Below are positions 26,906 through 35,580 of a stretch of DNA of 64,000 nucleotides, one piece after another. The stretch is from Clostridium sp. (lineage in GTDB: Bacteria; Bacillota; Clostridia; Clostridiales; Clostridiaceae): the NCBI RefSeq assembly GCF_029267215.1, contig NZ_JARIDH010000026.1:30014-94013 (forward strand), written 5' to 3'. The position numbers were made by a program, and so were the translations under genes. The notes beneath the pieces are model-generated. The model had not been told where the DNA came from and did no database searches. It saw nothing but the letters and a program-made list of their open reading frames with translations. Position 1 is the first letter of the stretch. The number at the start of each line of letters is the position of its first letter.

Positions 26906-29698
26906 ATGAAGAGAAACAAAATTTTAGCCTTGACTTTAGTTAGTTCAATTGGTCTTGGTATGGTTGGATGTGGAACTAAAACTAGTGAAGCTACTTCAAA
27001 TTCAACAAAATATAAAGTTACAGAAGAGGGCGTAGAATTTCTTATGCCAAACAATGTTCTCTCACCACACTGGTTCCCAGATGAATTATTAAACTGGACT
27101 CCAGAAAATGATAAGAATTTAGATTTTAATAAAAGTGTTATTCCACTTAAGGATAAGGTTGAAAGAGAAAAATTAGAAACAGTAAATGATACTCAAAATA
27201 AGGATATGAATGTTGTTGCCATATCAATAATGAATGGTAATACTAGTGGTAACCCATCTCGTGGTACTACTAAATTTGCATCAAACACATTCTCTTATTG
27301 GCAGTATATAGATAAACTAGTTTACTGGGGAGGTTCTTCTGGAGAAGGTCTTATAGTTCCTCCATCACCAGATGTAATTGATTCAGCTCATACAAACGGA
27401 GTTCCTGTTTTAGGTACGGTATTTTTCCCAATGACAGCACACGGTGGAAAAATAGAATGGCTTAATACTTTCCTTACTAAAGATGGAAATGGAAACTTTC
27501 CTATAATAGATAAACTTATTAAAGTTGCTGAAGAAATTGGCTTTGATGGCTGGTTTATAAACCAAGAAACTGAAGGCACAGAGGATACCCCTTTAACAGC
27601 TGAACACGCTACCTTAATGCAAGAATTCATAAAACAATTTAAAGATAAAGCCAAAGATAAGCTTGAAATTATGTGGTATGACTCAATGACAAAGGATGGA
27701 GAAATGGATTGGCAAAATGGTCTTACTGAGAAAAATGATTTCTTCTTAGTTGATGGAGAAAAAAATAAAGTTTCAGATAGTATGTTCTTAAACTTCTGGT
27801 GGACAAATAAAAAGTTTGTTGAAAAAGAATTACTAAAAAATTCTAAAGTTCTTGCAGAAAATTTAGGAATCAACCCATATGATGTTTATGCTGGCATAGA
27901 TACTCAAGCTAATGGTACTAATACTCAAGTAAGATGGGATTTACTTGAAGAAAAAGCTAATAATACTTATACTTCTCTTGGATTATATTGTCCAAGTTGG
28001 ACTTTCTTCTCATCAGATTCACCTGAAACATTCCAAATGAAAGAAAGTTCATACTGGGTAAATGAACATGGAAATCCATCAATAAAAACTGAGGCTACTG
28101 ATACTAAGTGGAGAGGAATTTCTACTTATAAAACTGAAAACACAGTTATTAAATCACTTCCATTTAATACAAATTATAATATAGGTAATGGATACAACTT
28201 CTTTATAGATGGAAAACTTGTTTCAAAACTTGACTGGAATAATAGAAGTATGGCTGATGTAATGCCAACTTATAGATGGATAATAGAAAATGAAGGTGAA
28301 AATAAATTAAAAGCTTCTTTAGATTTTTCTAATGCATACTATGGTGGTAACTCAATTAAGTTATTTGGAAATCTTAATAAAAATACATCATCTACAATAA
28401 AATTATTTAGCAGTGAACTTCCTATAACTAAAAATACAAAGTTTGAAACCGCAGCTAGTGGATTAGATGGAACATCTCTTGACTTAGTTCTTCAATTTGA
28501 AGATGGAAAAACAGAGGTTATTAAAGCTGATAAAACTCTTACTAAAGATTGGCAAACTTTAAGTTATGATGTTTCTAAGTTTGACGGAAAAATTATTCAA
28601 TCAATTGGATATAAAATTTCGTCTAAAGATGATGCGAAAAACACTGCTATTAACTTAGGTTCATTAGAAATATTTGATTCAAAAGCTAGTGTTAAAAAGG
28701 CTGATGTAACAAAAGTCAATGTTTTAGATACTATATTTGAAGATGATGATACTTTAGCTGGTGTTAAACTTTCATGGGAAGCTTCAAGTACAGAGGACTT
28801 AAGTCACTATGAAATATTTAGAATAAATCCAGATAAAACTAAATCATTCTTAGGTGCTACTCCTTCAAAAAATTTCTTCATAAACTCTCTTCAAAGAGAT
28901 GAATCTTCTAATGTAACAAATATAGAAGTTGTTGGTGTAAATAATAAGGGAGAAAGAGGAAAATCTGCTACATCAAGTTTTGAATGGCCAGACAATAATA
29001 TTCCAAAGGCTAATTTTAGTGCCTCAAAAACTCTTGTTGCCCCAGGAGAAGAAATAAAGTTTGAAAGTCTATGTTCAAAGGTTACAGAGTCAGTTGAGTG
29101 GACATTTGAAGGAGCTTCAACTACTTCAAGTACAGAAAATTCACCAACTATAAAATATGAAACTCCTGGAACTTATGATGTTAAGATAGTTGCTAAAAAT
29201 AATCATGCTAAAACTGAATTCATATTAGAAGACTTCATAACTGTTTCTGATAAAATAACTGATGGACTTTCAAATTTAAGTCTTAATGCAAAAACTGAAG
29301 CTTCATCTTTTGTAAATACTAATGAAGCTGATAAATTCGCTGTTGATGGAAAATCTGATACTAAGTGGTGTGCAACTGGAAAGGCTCCTCATACCTTAAC
29401 AATTGATTTAGGTGATATTAACACAGTAAGTGGAGTAAAAGTACTTCATGCTGAAGCTGGAGGAGAAAATCCTGGTATGAATACAGAAGACTTTTCATTT
29501 GAATATAGCCTTGATGGAGAAAATTTTGAACCACTTGCAAAAATAGAAGGAAATAACTTAGGAGAATCAACTCACTCTTTCAAAGCTACAGAGGCTAGAT
29601 ATATAAGACTTAATGTAAATAAACCAACTCAAGGCTCAGACTCTGCTGCAAGAATATACGAAGTTGAAGTTTTAGGAGTAAAAGGAAGCCTAAAATAA
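26906..29698 (+). CDS. GH85 endo-beta-N-acetylglucosaminidase lipoprotein with PKD and CBM32 domains
   Basis: 930 residues. A lipoprotein signal ends at C22 (GMVGC). The GH85 catalytic barrel (about 45-390) contains the N219/E221 pair in GFDGWFINQET; GH85 uses the asparagine to position the substrate acetamido group and the glutamate as acid/base. After it come a beta-sandwich (about 395-590), a fibronectin-III-like domain (about 595-695), a PKD domain (700-785) and a C-terminal F5/8-type CBM32 domain (792-930). The enzyme releases N-glycans by cutting the chitobiose core, here from host or mucosal glycoproteins at the cell surface. The start has AAGGAG. It is the only plus-strand gene in a long minus-strand stretch. 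Confidence 0.9.
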   Translation: MKRNKILALTLVSSIGLGMVGCGTKTSEATSNSTKYKVTEEGVEFLMPNNVLSPHWFPDELLNWTPENDKNLDFNKSVIPLKDKVEREKLETVNDTQNKDMNVVAISIMNGNTSGNPSRGTTKFASNTFSYWQYIDKLVYWGGSSGEGLIVPPSPDVIDSAHTNGVPVLGTVFFPMTAHGGKIEWLNTFLTKDGNGNFPIIDKLIKVAEEIGFDGWFINQETEGTEDTPLTAEHATLMQEFIKQFKDKAKDKLEIMWYDSMTKDGEMDWQNGLTEKNDFFLVDGEKNKVSDSMFLNFWWTNKKFVEKELLKNSKVLAENLGINPYDVYAGIDTQANGTNTQVRWDLLEEKANNTYTSLGLYCPSWTFFSSDSPETFQMKESSYWVNEHGNPSIKTEATDTKWRGISTYKTENTVIKSLPFNTNYNIGNGYNFFIDGKLVSKLDWNNRSMADVMPTYRWIIENEGENKLKASLDFSNAYYGGNSIKLFGNLNKNTSSTIKLFSSELPITKNTKFETAASGLDGTSLDLVLQFEDGKTEVIKADKTLTKDWQTLSYDVSKFDGKIIQSIGYKISSKDDAKNTAINLGSLEIFDSKASVKKADVTKVNVLDTIFEDDDTLAGVKLSWEASSTEDLSHYEIFRINPDKTKSFLGATPSKNFFINSLQRDESSNVTNIEVVGVNNKGERGKSATSSFEWPDNNIPKANFSASKTLVAPGEEIKFESLCSKVTESVEWTFEGASTTSSTENSPTIKYETPGTYDVKIVAKNNHAKTEFILEDFITVSDKITDGLSNLSLNAKTEASSFVNTNEADKFAVDGKSDTKWCATGKAPHTLTIDLGDINTVSGVKVLHAEAGGENPGMNTEDFSFEYSLDGENFEPLAKIEGNNLGESTHSFKATEARYIRLNVNKPTQGSDSAARIYEVEVLGVKGSLK

Positions 29699-29802
29699 TA
29701 TTTTAATTTAAATAAAAACAGTAGAATATTATTAAGACTATGATTTTATTTTACTTAATCTATAAATTTCAAATGAATTTTATTAATTGTTAATCTAAAT
29801 AT

Positions 29803-29836
29803 AAAAGGACAAGTTTCTCTAATACTTGTCCTTTTT
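29803..29836. terminator. Bidirectional terminator between the GH85 gene and the converging gene
   Basis: AAAAGGACAAGT/ACTTGTCCTTTT arms with an AT-rich loop, followed by TTTTT on the plus strand and T-rich sequence on the minus strand. It ends the GH85 transcript and probably that of the gene with stop at 29890. Confidence 0.85.
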
Positions 29837-29889
29837 GTATTTATAAAAATATAACTAAAATCTTTAAATTCATACTTTTCTTATAAAAT

Positions 29890-30453
29890 CTAATCCTCTT
29901 CAAAAATTTTAACTACAATTGCACTTTTATTATTTTCATTTATTAAATCACATAATTCTCTATAGAAAATTTCTGTTCCAACTTCCATATTTACTTGAAA
30001 TAATAAATTTTTTTCAGAATCTAGTTTTAAGTAAATTACTTTTTTTTCTTTATTCTCCTCTGAAATGTTAGAACTATTTAAAAGCCCTTTTTCCTTTGCT
30101 TCTTCTAATGTTAAACATCTACATTCCTTTACATGCTTAAATAAAACTTCCTTCTTCTCCTCTAATATCTCAAAAATAATTCTATCTCTAAATAACAATA
30201 AGTATGCGTAATAATCAGTATTTTTATTTATAAATCCTGAATATATGGTAGAACCATATGGATCAATAAAATCGAGACCTTTTCTCTTATACTCTTCTCT
30301 CATACTTTCTAGCTCTTCACGTAACTTTTTTGTTTTTTTAGATGATATTTTAAAAATTACACATAAAACAAGTAAAATTATTGCTAGTAATATCACTGTT
30401 TGTTCTCCTGACAATGAAAATCCTCTTGATGAATATATTAAAAGTAACTTCAT
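29890..30453 (-). CDS. Membrane-anchored protein of unknown function
   Basis: 187 residues: one N-terminal membrane segment (about 17-37) and a cytoplasmic soluble domain rich in Lys and Glu. Recognisable pieces are GSTIYSGFINKNTDYYAYLLLF and the acidic end FEED. I do not recognise the family. The start is preceded by GGAGGAG; the gene ends at a shared terminator with the convergent GH85 gene. Confidence 0.6.
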   Translation of the reverse strand: MKLLLIYSSRGFSLSGEQTVILLAIILLVLCVIFKISSKKTKKLREELESMREEYKRKGLDFIDPYGSTIYSGFINKNTDYYAYLLLFRDRIIFEILEEKKEVLFKHVKECRCLTLEEAKEKGLLNSSNISEENKEKKVIYLKLDSEKNLLFQVNMEVGTEIFYRELCDLINENNKSAIVVKIFEED

Positions 30454-30551
30454 TAACTCTTTCTCCTCCTAAGTTGTCTTAAATAATCTATTAATAATTT
30501 TGAATTCACTATTTATCAAGTGTATTAATAAATTCAAACAATTTATTTTAT

Positions 30552-30578
30552 AAAATATTATAACTAAAATAATATTTT
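30552..30578 (-). terminator. AT-only hairpin after the TPR-like gene
   Basis: Perfect ten-base arms AAAATATTAT/ATAATATTTT with a seven-base loop, 25 bases past the stop codon at 30603. The absence of G-C pairs makes it a weak terminator at best. Confidence 0.4.
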
Positions 30579-30602
30579 AAATCTATAAATATTACACATA
30601 CT

Positions 30603-31160
30603 TTAGTTATTATTTTCCTGATTATTAATATTATTCTTTATTTTCTCCTCTAAAATTCCAATTTCAGGACTATTACTATCAACATTTCTAATTTTTGTTA
30701 ATAAATAATTTGCATACTCTACGTTTCCCTGACTTAAAACTTGATTAGCTTGTTCAACATATGCATCTATAATTTTCTTTTTACAATTCTTTATTTCTTC
30801 TTTACTTATACGACTTAAATTTTCTGCTTTTGGACTTATTTCTTCAAAAACGTTTATAGCCTCATAATAATTTTGCATTTTTTCAAGTTCAATTGCTCTA
30901 TCAAATATTTGATTTTGCTCCTGATCAAACTGTATTTCATCAAGCATTATATATATTTCTTTGTCTTTGGAATTAATATTTTTAGCTTTTTCTAGAAGCA
31001 TTTCTGCAATCTTATACTCTTTATTATTAATTGCCTTATTTGCATTTTCTATATATTTATTAAACCTCTCGTCTTTTAAATTAATATAATGCCTCCAAAT
31101 CATAACTCCCAAAACTGCTATAATTCCTATTGTAATTAAACATTTTATAACTTTTCTCAT
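30603..31160 (-). CDS. Membrane-anchored TPR-like protein
   Basis: 185 residues: an N-terminal membrane anchor (about 5-23) followed by helical repeats of about 34 residues that resemble tetratricopeptide repeats (NKAINNKEYKIAEMLLEKAKNINSKDKEIY; IELEKMQNYYEAINVFEEIS; NQVLSQGNVEYANYLLTKIRNVDSNSPE, each in part). TPR domains mediate protein-protein contacts; the partner is unknown. GGAG precedes the start. The upstream gap (31161-31443) holds a near-match to a catabolite-responsive element and the terminator of the next gene. Confidence 0.7.
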   Translation of the reverse strand: MRKVIKCLITIGIIAVLGVMIWRHYINLKDERFNKYIENANKAINNKEYKIAEMLLEKAKNINSKDKEIYIMLDEIQFDQEQNQIFDRAIELEKMQNYYEAINVFEEISPKAENLSRISKEEIKNCKKKIIDAYVEQANQVLSQGNVEYANYLLTKIRNVDSNSPEIGILEEKIKNNINNQENNN

Positions 31161-31400
31161 AATTTATCATCTCCAAAAGTGACAACTTAACCCTTCGTGT
31201 GCTAACTAATTTTTTAATAATATAAAAATTAGTTTCTTAAATATATTATTAATACTAAATTTAATCAAAATACTAAAAAAATATTTCCTTATATAAAGTA
31301 TAACATATTGTAAACGTTAAACAAAGACCTACTTAAATACGTCCCCTATACCTAATAAAAACTATTTATGTATAAATATTCTATATTTTTATATTATAAA

Positions 31401-31432
31401 AAGGCTATACCAATAAATTTTTGTATAGCCTT
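31401..31432 (-). terminator. Terminator of the cysteine desulfidase-family gene
   Basis: AAGGCTATAC/GTATAGCCTT arms with a 12-base loop, followed on the minus strand by TTTTTATAAT. It lies 12 bases past the stop codon at 31444. Confidence 0.9.
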
Positions 31433-31443
31433 AAATATTTATT

Positions 31444-32736
31444 TTACTTACTATTATTTTTCTTCTTTTTTTCTAACATTATGTTAAGAATTGTATCGTC
31501 TACATTTTTAAACCCATTTTGAATTAAAGTTTCTATGCTCTCTATAGTTTTTTCTACATCTTGTGAAATTATTCCATCATTCGAAGTTGCTGATATTCCA
31601 TTTATAGCAAGATTTGCACATTGTATTGCGGCATTTGTTCCTGTTGCTATTTTTAATGCACAAGTTTCCTTAGCACCATCACATATCATTCCTGACAAAT
31701 CTGAAATCATATTATTTATACAATAATTTATATTTTCTAAATTTCCTCCAAGTAAATATGTTATACCACAAGAAGCACCTGTCGCCCCTGCAATTCCAGC
31801 ACCACATAAAGGAGATAATCTTCCCATATGTTTTTTTATTCTAATTGTAACTAGATTACTTAAAACTAAAGCTCTTGCTAAATCTTCATTGTTTTTTCCT
31901 AAAAGTTTTGAAGTTGATGAAACTGGTATTGAGCAAGCTATTCCTTGATTACCACTTCCAGCAGTTGTCATTATAGGCATTGGACAACCATCCATTCTTG
32001 CATCTGAAGCCGCAGCAGAGGCTGCTATTATTTTATTTGAAGCATCATTAGAAAAAAGGTTAAAAGTTCCTTTTTGAAGAATCTTACTTCCAACCTGAAG
32101 TCCATAATCATTTTTTAATCCCTCTTCTGAAACTTTCTCATTCATTCTAGCACTTTCTAATATAAATTCTATCTCACTAAAATCAATATTCTTAGCAAAC
32201 TCATATATATCCTTTATTCTAAAAAGCTTATAATCATCTTCAACCTCATCACAGCATTTACCACAATTATTATCACAAATAACCTCTTCATTCTTCTTTA
32301 TTAATGTAACATTTGTGTGAGTATCTTCAATTATTACTTTACATTTATCTTTTCCATCACTAACTTCAACTTCTATATAAAGAGGTTTATCTATGTCTTT
32401 TTGATTTATGTTTATAATATTATTACTTACAATTTCTTTTGCTTTTTTAAGTTCTTCTTTTGTAAAATTTGATAGTATAGTTAGCTTTTTATAAGATTTT
32501 TGAATTGAGATCCCTAAGGCTGCTGCTATTTCTATTCCAACTCCACCAGTGCCTGGTATTCCAACTCCCATTGCATTTTTTATTACATTTTTACTTAAAT
32601 AAATATTTACTTCCTTTATTTCTCCATTTACATGTTCTGACGATAAGGATGTTGCATAAGCTATTGCTATTGGTTCTGTACATCCTTCTGATGGTACTAC
32701 TTCTTTTTTCAATGTTTTTAAATATAATTCTCTCAC
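31444..32736 (-). CDS. UPF0597/L-cysteine desulfidase family protein (YhaM/CyuA-like)
   Basis: 430 residues, cytoplasmic. The family signature is [13 protein letters not shown] (C19), with further conserved cysteines in [16 protein letters not shown] and [13 protein letters not shown]. Characterised relatives bind an iron-sulfur cluster through such cysteines and break L-cysteine into pyruvate, ammonia and sulfide. An extra cysteine-rich stretch, [11 protein letters not shown], in the middle is noteworthy. The start is GTG at 32734-32736, with AGGTGAG upstream. A perfect palindrome lies about 137-160 bases before the start. The family is well supported, the exact substrate is inferred. Confidence 0.85.
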   Translation of the reverse strand: MRELYLKTLKKEVVPSEGCTEPIAIAYATSLSSEHVNGEIKEVNIYLSKNVIKNAMGVGIPGTGGVGIEIAAALGISIQKSYKKLTILSNFTKEELKKAKEIVSNNIININQKDIDKPLYIEVEVSDGKDKCKVIIEDTHTNVTLIKKNEEVICDNNCGKCCDEVEDDYKLFRIKDIYEFAKNIDFSEIEFILESARMNEKVSEEGLKNDYGLQVGSKILQKGTFNLFSNDASNKIIAASAAASDARMDGCPMPIMTTAGSGNQGIACSIPVSSTSKLLGKNNEDLARALVLSNLVTIRIKKHMGRLSPLCGAGIAGATGASCGITYLLGGNLENINYCINNMISDLSGMICDGAKETCALKIATGTNAAIQCANLAINGISATSNDGIISQDVEKTIESIETLIQNGFKNVDDTILNIMLEKKKKNNSK

Positions 32737-32872
32737 ATTCTCACCTTCTATATCTTAGTAAATAATATTTCTATACCATTTTAAACTATGTAATAATTTG
32801 TTAAATAATTATAAATAAAATTATTTGACTCCTATTACTTTTAAATCTACTTTAATTATATCATTTAAAACT

Positions 32873-32896
32873 ATTCTTGTAATCAATTACAAGAAT
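32873..32896. promoter_or_regulatory. Perfect palindrome upstream of the cysteine desulfidase-family gene
   Basis: Ten-base perfect arms ATTCTTGTAA and TTACAAGAAT around TCAA. Placed 137-160 bases upstream of the start codon in a gene-free stretch (32737-33060), it is a plausible operator for a dimeric regulator. No regulator gene is adjacent, so the binder is unknown. Confidence 0.4.
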
Positions 32897-33027
32897 TATA
32901 TATTATAATTTACACATTAATTAAAAATGAAAAATAACAACTAATCAAGATAATAAACTGTGAAAACTTTCAATAACTTTTATAAATTTTATAAGTTCAA
33001 TAAACCCTTTAAAAGTTTATCTATTTG

Positions 33028-33058
33028 GATTTAAAGCTGCTTAAAACAGCCTTAAATC
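33028..33058 (-). terminator. Terminator after the 64-residue membrane protein gene
   Basis: GATTTAAAGCTG/CAGCCTTAAATC arms with one mismatch and a seven-base loop, two bases past the stop codon at 33061. A second, weaker stem (ATAAAC/GTTTAT) lies just beyond. Confidence 0.6.
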
Positions 33059-33060
33059 TA

Positions 33061-33255
33061 TTATTTTTTCTTAGAATATATCTCTAAATAAACTAAAATG
33101 CTTAATATAACACTATTTATTCCTAAAATTAAAAATTTATTTTCTTTTGAAAATATTATATCTAGTATAAATATCATAATCCATAAAGCATAAACAATAA
33201 ATCTTAAATTCCGCGCTTTATATCTTCTAAGTTTAGATACCCTACTTTCTATCAT
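33061..33255 (-). CDS. Small membrane protein of unknown function
   Basis: 64 residues: a basic N terminus (RVSKLRRYKARN), two membrane segments (about 18-35 and 40-58) and a basic tail (YSKKK). AGAGGTGG precedes the start and a terminator follows, which supports it as a real gene. I do not recognise the family. Confidence 0.6.
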   Translation of the reverse strand: MIESRVSKLRRYKARNLRFIVYALWIMIFILDIIFSKENKFLILGINSVILSILVYLEIYSKKK

Positions 33256-33483
33256 AAACCCACCTCTTTTCTGTAAAATTTTACCATAAAATAAGCATAC
33301 ACTATTTTTTTGAATTACTAAAGTAAAGTTATGTTAACTTTTTTCAAACAACAAAATAAAAACTTTACATTTTTATCCTATATAAACTTGTAAAATATAT
33401 TTAACTTTAAAGTTATATAAACTAAGAAACTAGATGAAAATTCAAGTAAATTTTAAATAATAGCTAAAATTAAACCTCTCTTA

Positions 33484-33519
33484 AAAGAAATATTTTAAAT
33501 AAAATAAAAATATTTCTTT
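33484..33519. repeat. Thirteen-base inverted repeat upstream of the ECF sigma gene
   Basis: Perfect arms AAAGAAATATTTT (33484-33496) and AAAATATTTCTTT (33507-33519) lie about 80 bases before the sigma factor start, in an otherwise featureless AT-rich gap (33256-33596). It could be a leader hairpin or an operator; no T tract follows on the plus strand. Confidence 0.35.
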
Positions 33520-33596
33520 AGGCAAAAGATTTCTTGTTATTTTTACGACTTACTTTATGAATGTACTTTCTAATAAATAAAGGAGGATATTCTCTT

Positions 33597-34133
33597 ATGC
33601 AAGATGATAATTTCATAGAACAACTAAAAAAAGAAAATCCTAAGGCTTTAGATTATGTTTTTGATAAATACGGAAATTTAATTTTTAAAGTTGCTTATAC
33701 TATTTTAAATAATAGAGAACTCAGTGAAGAATGTGTAAATGATGTACTAATGAAAATCTGGAAAAATATAAATACTTTTAATAAAGGGAATGAAAAATTT
33801 AAAGCTTGGATTATAGTTATAACAAAATATACAGCTATAGATTTACTTAGAAAAGAAAAAAAACATGGAAATACAGTCCATTTTGAAGCTCAAGAAGAAA
33901 AATCAACATACTTAGAATCAAACTTAGAAAATAAAGAAATTAAGGATAAACTCCTTTCTGCAATAAAAAGCTTTAATAAAGAAAATGAAGATATATTCTT
34001 TAAAAGATTTTTTCTTGATTACTCTATAAGAGATATAAGCAAATCAACTGGTATAAGTGAAAATGCCATAAGCAATAGAATACGTAGAGGTAAAATTAAA
34101 CTTTTAGATCTTTTTAAAAAGGAGGATTTTTAA
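33597..34133 (+). CDS. ECF-type RNA polymerase sigma factor
   Basis: 178 residues with sigma region 2 (about 15-85; YVFDKYGNLIFKVAYTIL, DVLMKIWKNINTF, WIIVITKYTAIDLLRK) and sigma region 4 (about 120-175; YSIRDISKSTGISENAISNRIRRGKIKL). Regions 1.1 and 3 are absent, as in ECF sigma factors. The start is ATG 33597 after GGAGG; an earlier in-frame reading from 33561 lacks a binding site. The next gene, one base downstream, is a membrane protein with the DUF4179 architecture of anti-sigma factors, so the two form a signal-responsive pair. Confidence 0.9.
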   Translation: MQDDNFIEQLKKENPKALDYVFDKYGNLIFKVAYTILNNRELSEECVNDVLMKIWKNINTFNKGNEKFKAWIIVITKYTAIDLLRKEKKHGNTVHFEAQEEKSTYLESNLENKEIKDKLLSAIKSFNKENEDIFFKRFFLDYSIRDISKSTGISENAISNRIRRGKIKLLDLFKKEDF

Positions 34134-34134
34134 A

Positions 34135-35529
34135 ATGACTGACAAAGAACTTCTTAAAGCATTAGAAAACTTAGATGTTGATGAAAATGAATTTGATAAT
34201 TTAGATATAGAATTAAATGATTTAGAAAAAAAACGTATTAGAAAAACCTATAGAAAGAATATTAAAACTCATAAATATAAATTAAAAAAAGTAGCCATAA
34301 TTGCTGGATTATCCTTATTTGTTGGAACTTCTCTATTTTATACTTCCAAAGTAAAAGCTAATGATATTCCTATTTTAAGTAATATATATGAAATGCTTGG
34401 AGGATATGATGAGTATATTAGCTATAGTAAATATATTGGAGATTCCATAGAGGTTAAAGGTGGAAAATATACCTTAGAAGAAATCCTTATAACACCTTAT
34501 AAATCACTAATTGCCATAAAGATAACAGGTGATAAACCTATTAAAGAGAATGATACTAATTTTTCTATCTCTTCCTCAATTGGAAATTCATATTTAGAAA
34601 GTTCCTACTCATCAATCTATAAAATAGATGACCATAATATAATTCAAGTTATAGAGGGAAAATATAGCTCTAAAATTCCTAAAAAGTCACCTGTTAATAT
34701 AAATATTAATGAATTGGGTGATAGTGAAACCCCTTTAGATTTTGGAGAAGGTAACTTTAACATTAAAGTTGATTTTGGTAAAAGCTACTCAGAATTTGAT
34801 TATCTTCCTATAAAAAATGGAAGGTTAAAAGGATATGGAATAAAATTAAAAGAATTAAACTCAAGTATTCTTGGAAGTGAAATATTAGGAGATATTTTCA
34901 CATTTAAAGATTCTGAAGATTATATTGACTCAGCTATGAATTTAAATTTTATTCTTTCTGTTGATGGGAAAATGTATGGTGGAGTTTCATCATTATCCCT
35001 TTCAAGTTTAGGCAATATTATTTCTTATGGAGAATTTTCCACAAGTTTTAATGGACTTAAGACATCTAATTTTGATCATATCCAAAATATAGGCTTAAGT
35101 GTTTTTAAACCTAAATATTCACAAAAAGATATTTCGGAAATATATGAAAGTGAAAAAGGTAAAAAATTAATAGAATTTAATGAATCTTCAACTAATAAAG
35201 TCTCAACTAATGGTGTTTCTTACTATGAAACCCTGAAATTATTTAATGATAGAAAAATAGAATTCTATAACCTAGAAAGAAAAAACAAAACATTAAAGCT
35301 ACATGCTAAACTTAGTGATTCTTCTGATATAAACTTATTAACAAATATAATAGCTACTACAAATGAAGGGAAAGTTCTTTATTACCCAGAAGTTTATTTA
35401 AATTCTAATTCTGAAAATGAATATATAATTGAATTCTCTAATATTAGTGATGATCTTAATGTTTCAATTTCAAATCATGGAATTTTTTCAAATCAATATG
35501 ATTTTTTACAAGAAATAAAAATAAAATAA
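34135..35529 (+). CDS. DUF4179 membrane-anchored anti-sigma factor
   Basis: 464 residues: a cytoplasmic acidic N-terminal segment (1-50) that would hold the sigma factor, one membrane segment (about 52-71; VAIIAGLSLFVGTSLFYTS) and a large extracytoplasmic domain containing the DUF4179 region (about 78-170, starting NDIPILSNIYEMLGGYDEYI). The start overlaps the sigma stop region by one base gap (TAAAATG) and has AGGAGG. DUF4179 proteins usually sit beside ECF sigma genes, as here. The signal released by the external domain is not known. Confidence 0.85.
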   Translation: MTDKELLKALENLDVDENEFDNLDIELNDLEKKRIRKTYRKNIKTHKYKLKKVAIIAGLSLFVGTSLFYTSKVKANDIPILSNIYEMLGGYDEYISYSKYIGDSIEVKGGKYTLEEILITPYKSLIAIKITGDKPIKENDTNFSISSSIGNSYLESSYSSIYKIDDHNIIQVIEGKYSSKIPKKSPVNININELGDSETPLDFGEGNFNIKVDFGKSYSEFDYLPIKNGRLKGYGIKLKELNSSILGSEILGDIFTFKDSEDYIDSAMNLNFILSVDGKMYGGVSSLSLSSLGNIISYGEFSTSFNGLKTSNFDHIQNIGLSVFKPKYSQKDISEIYESEKGKKLIEFNESSTNKVSTNGVSYYETLKLFNDRKIEFYNLERKNKTLKLHAKLSDSSDINLLTNIIATTNEGKVLYYPEVYLNSNSENEYIIEFSNISDDLNVSISNHGIFSNQYDFLQEIKIK

Positions 35530-35560
35530 ATAGTAAGTAGTTTTTTACTACTTACTATTT
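35528..35560. terminator. Bidirectional terminator between convergent genes
   Basis: AAATAGTAAGTAGT/ACTACTTACTATTT arms (14 bases each) around TTTTT, followed by GTTTT on the plus strand. It begins at the stop codon of the anti-sigma gene and serves the converging gene with stop at 35581 as well. Confidence 0.85.
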
Positions 35561-35580
35561 GTTTTAGTCTCCATCATAAT

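Noticed and set aside
31316..31332. Near-match to a catabolite-responsive element (TTGTAAACGTTAAACA) upstream of the TPR gene
   Set aside because: The central TGTAAACG is good but there is one extra base before the CA, and the gene has no link to carbon metabolism.
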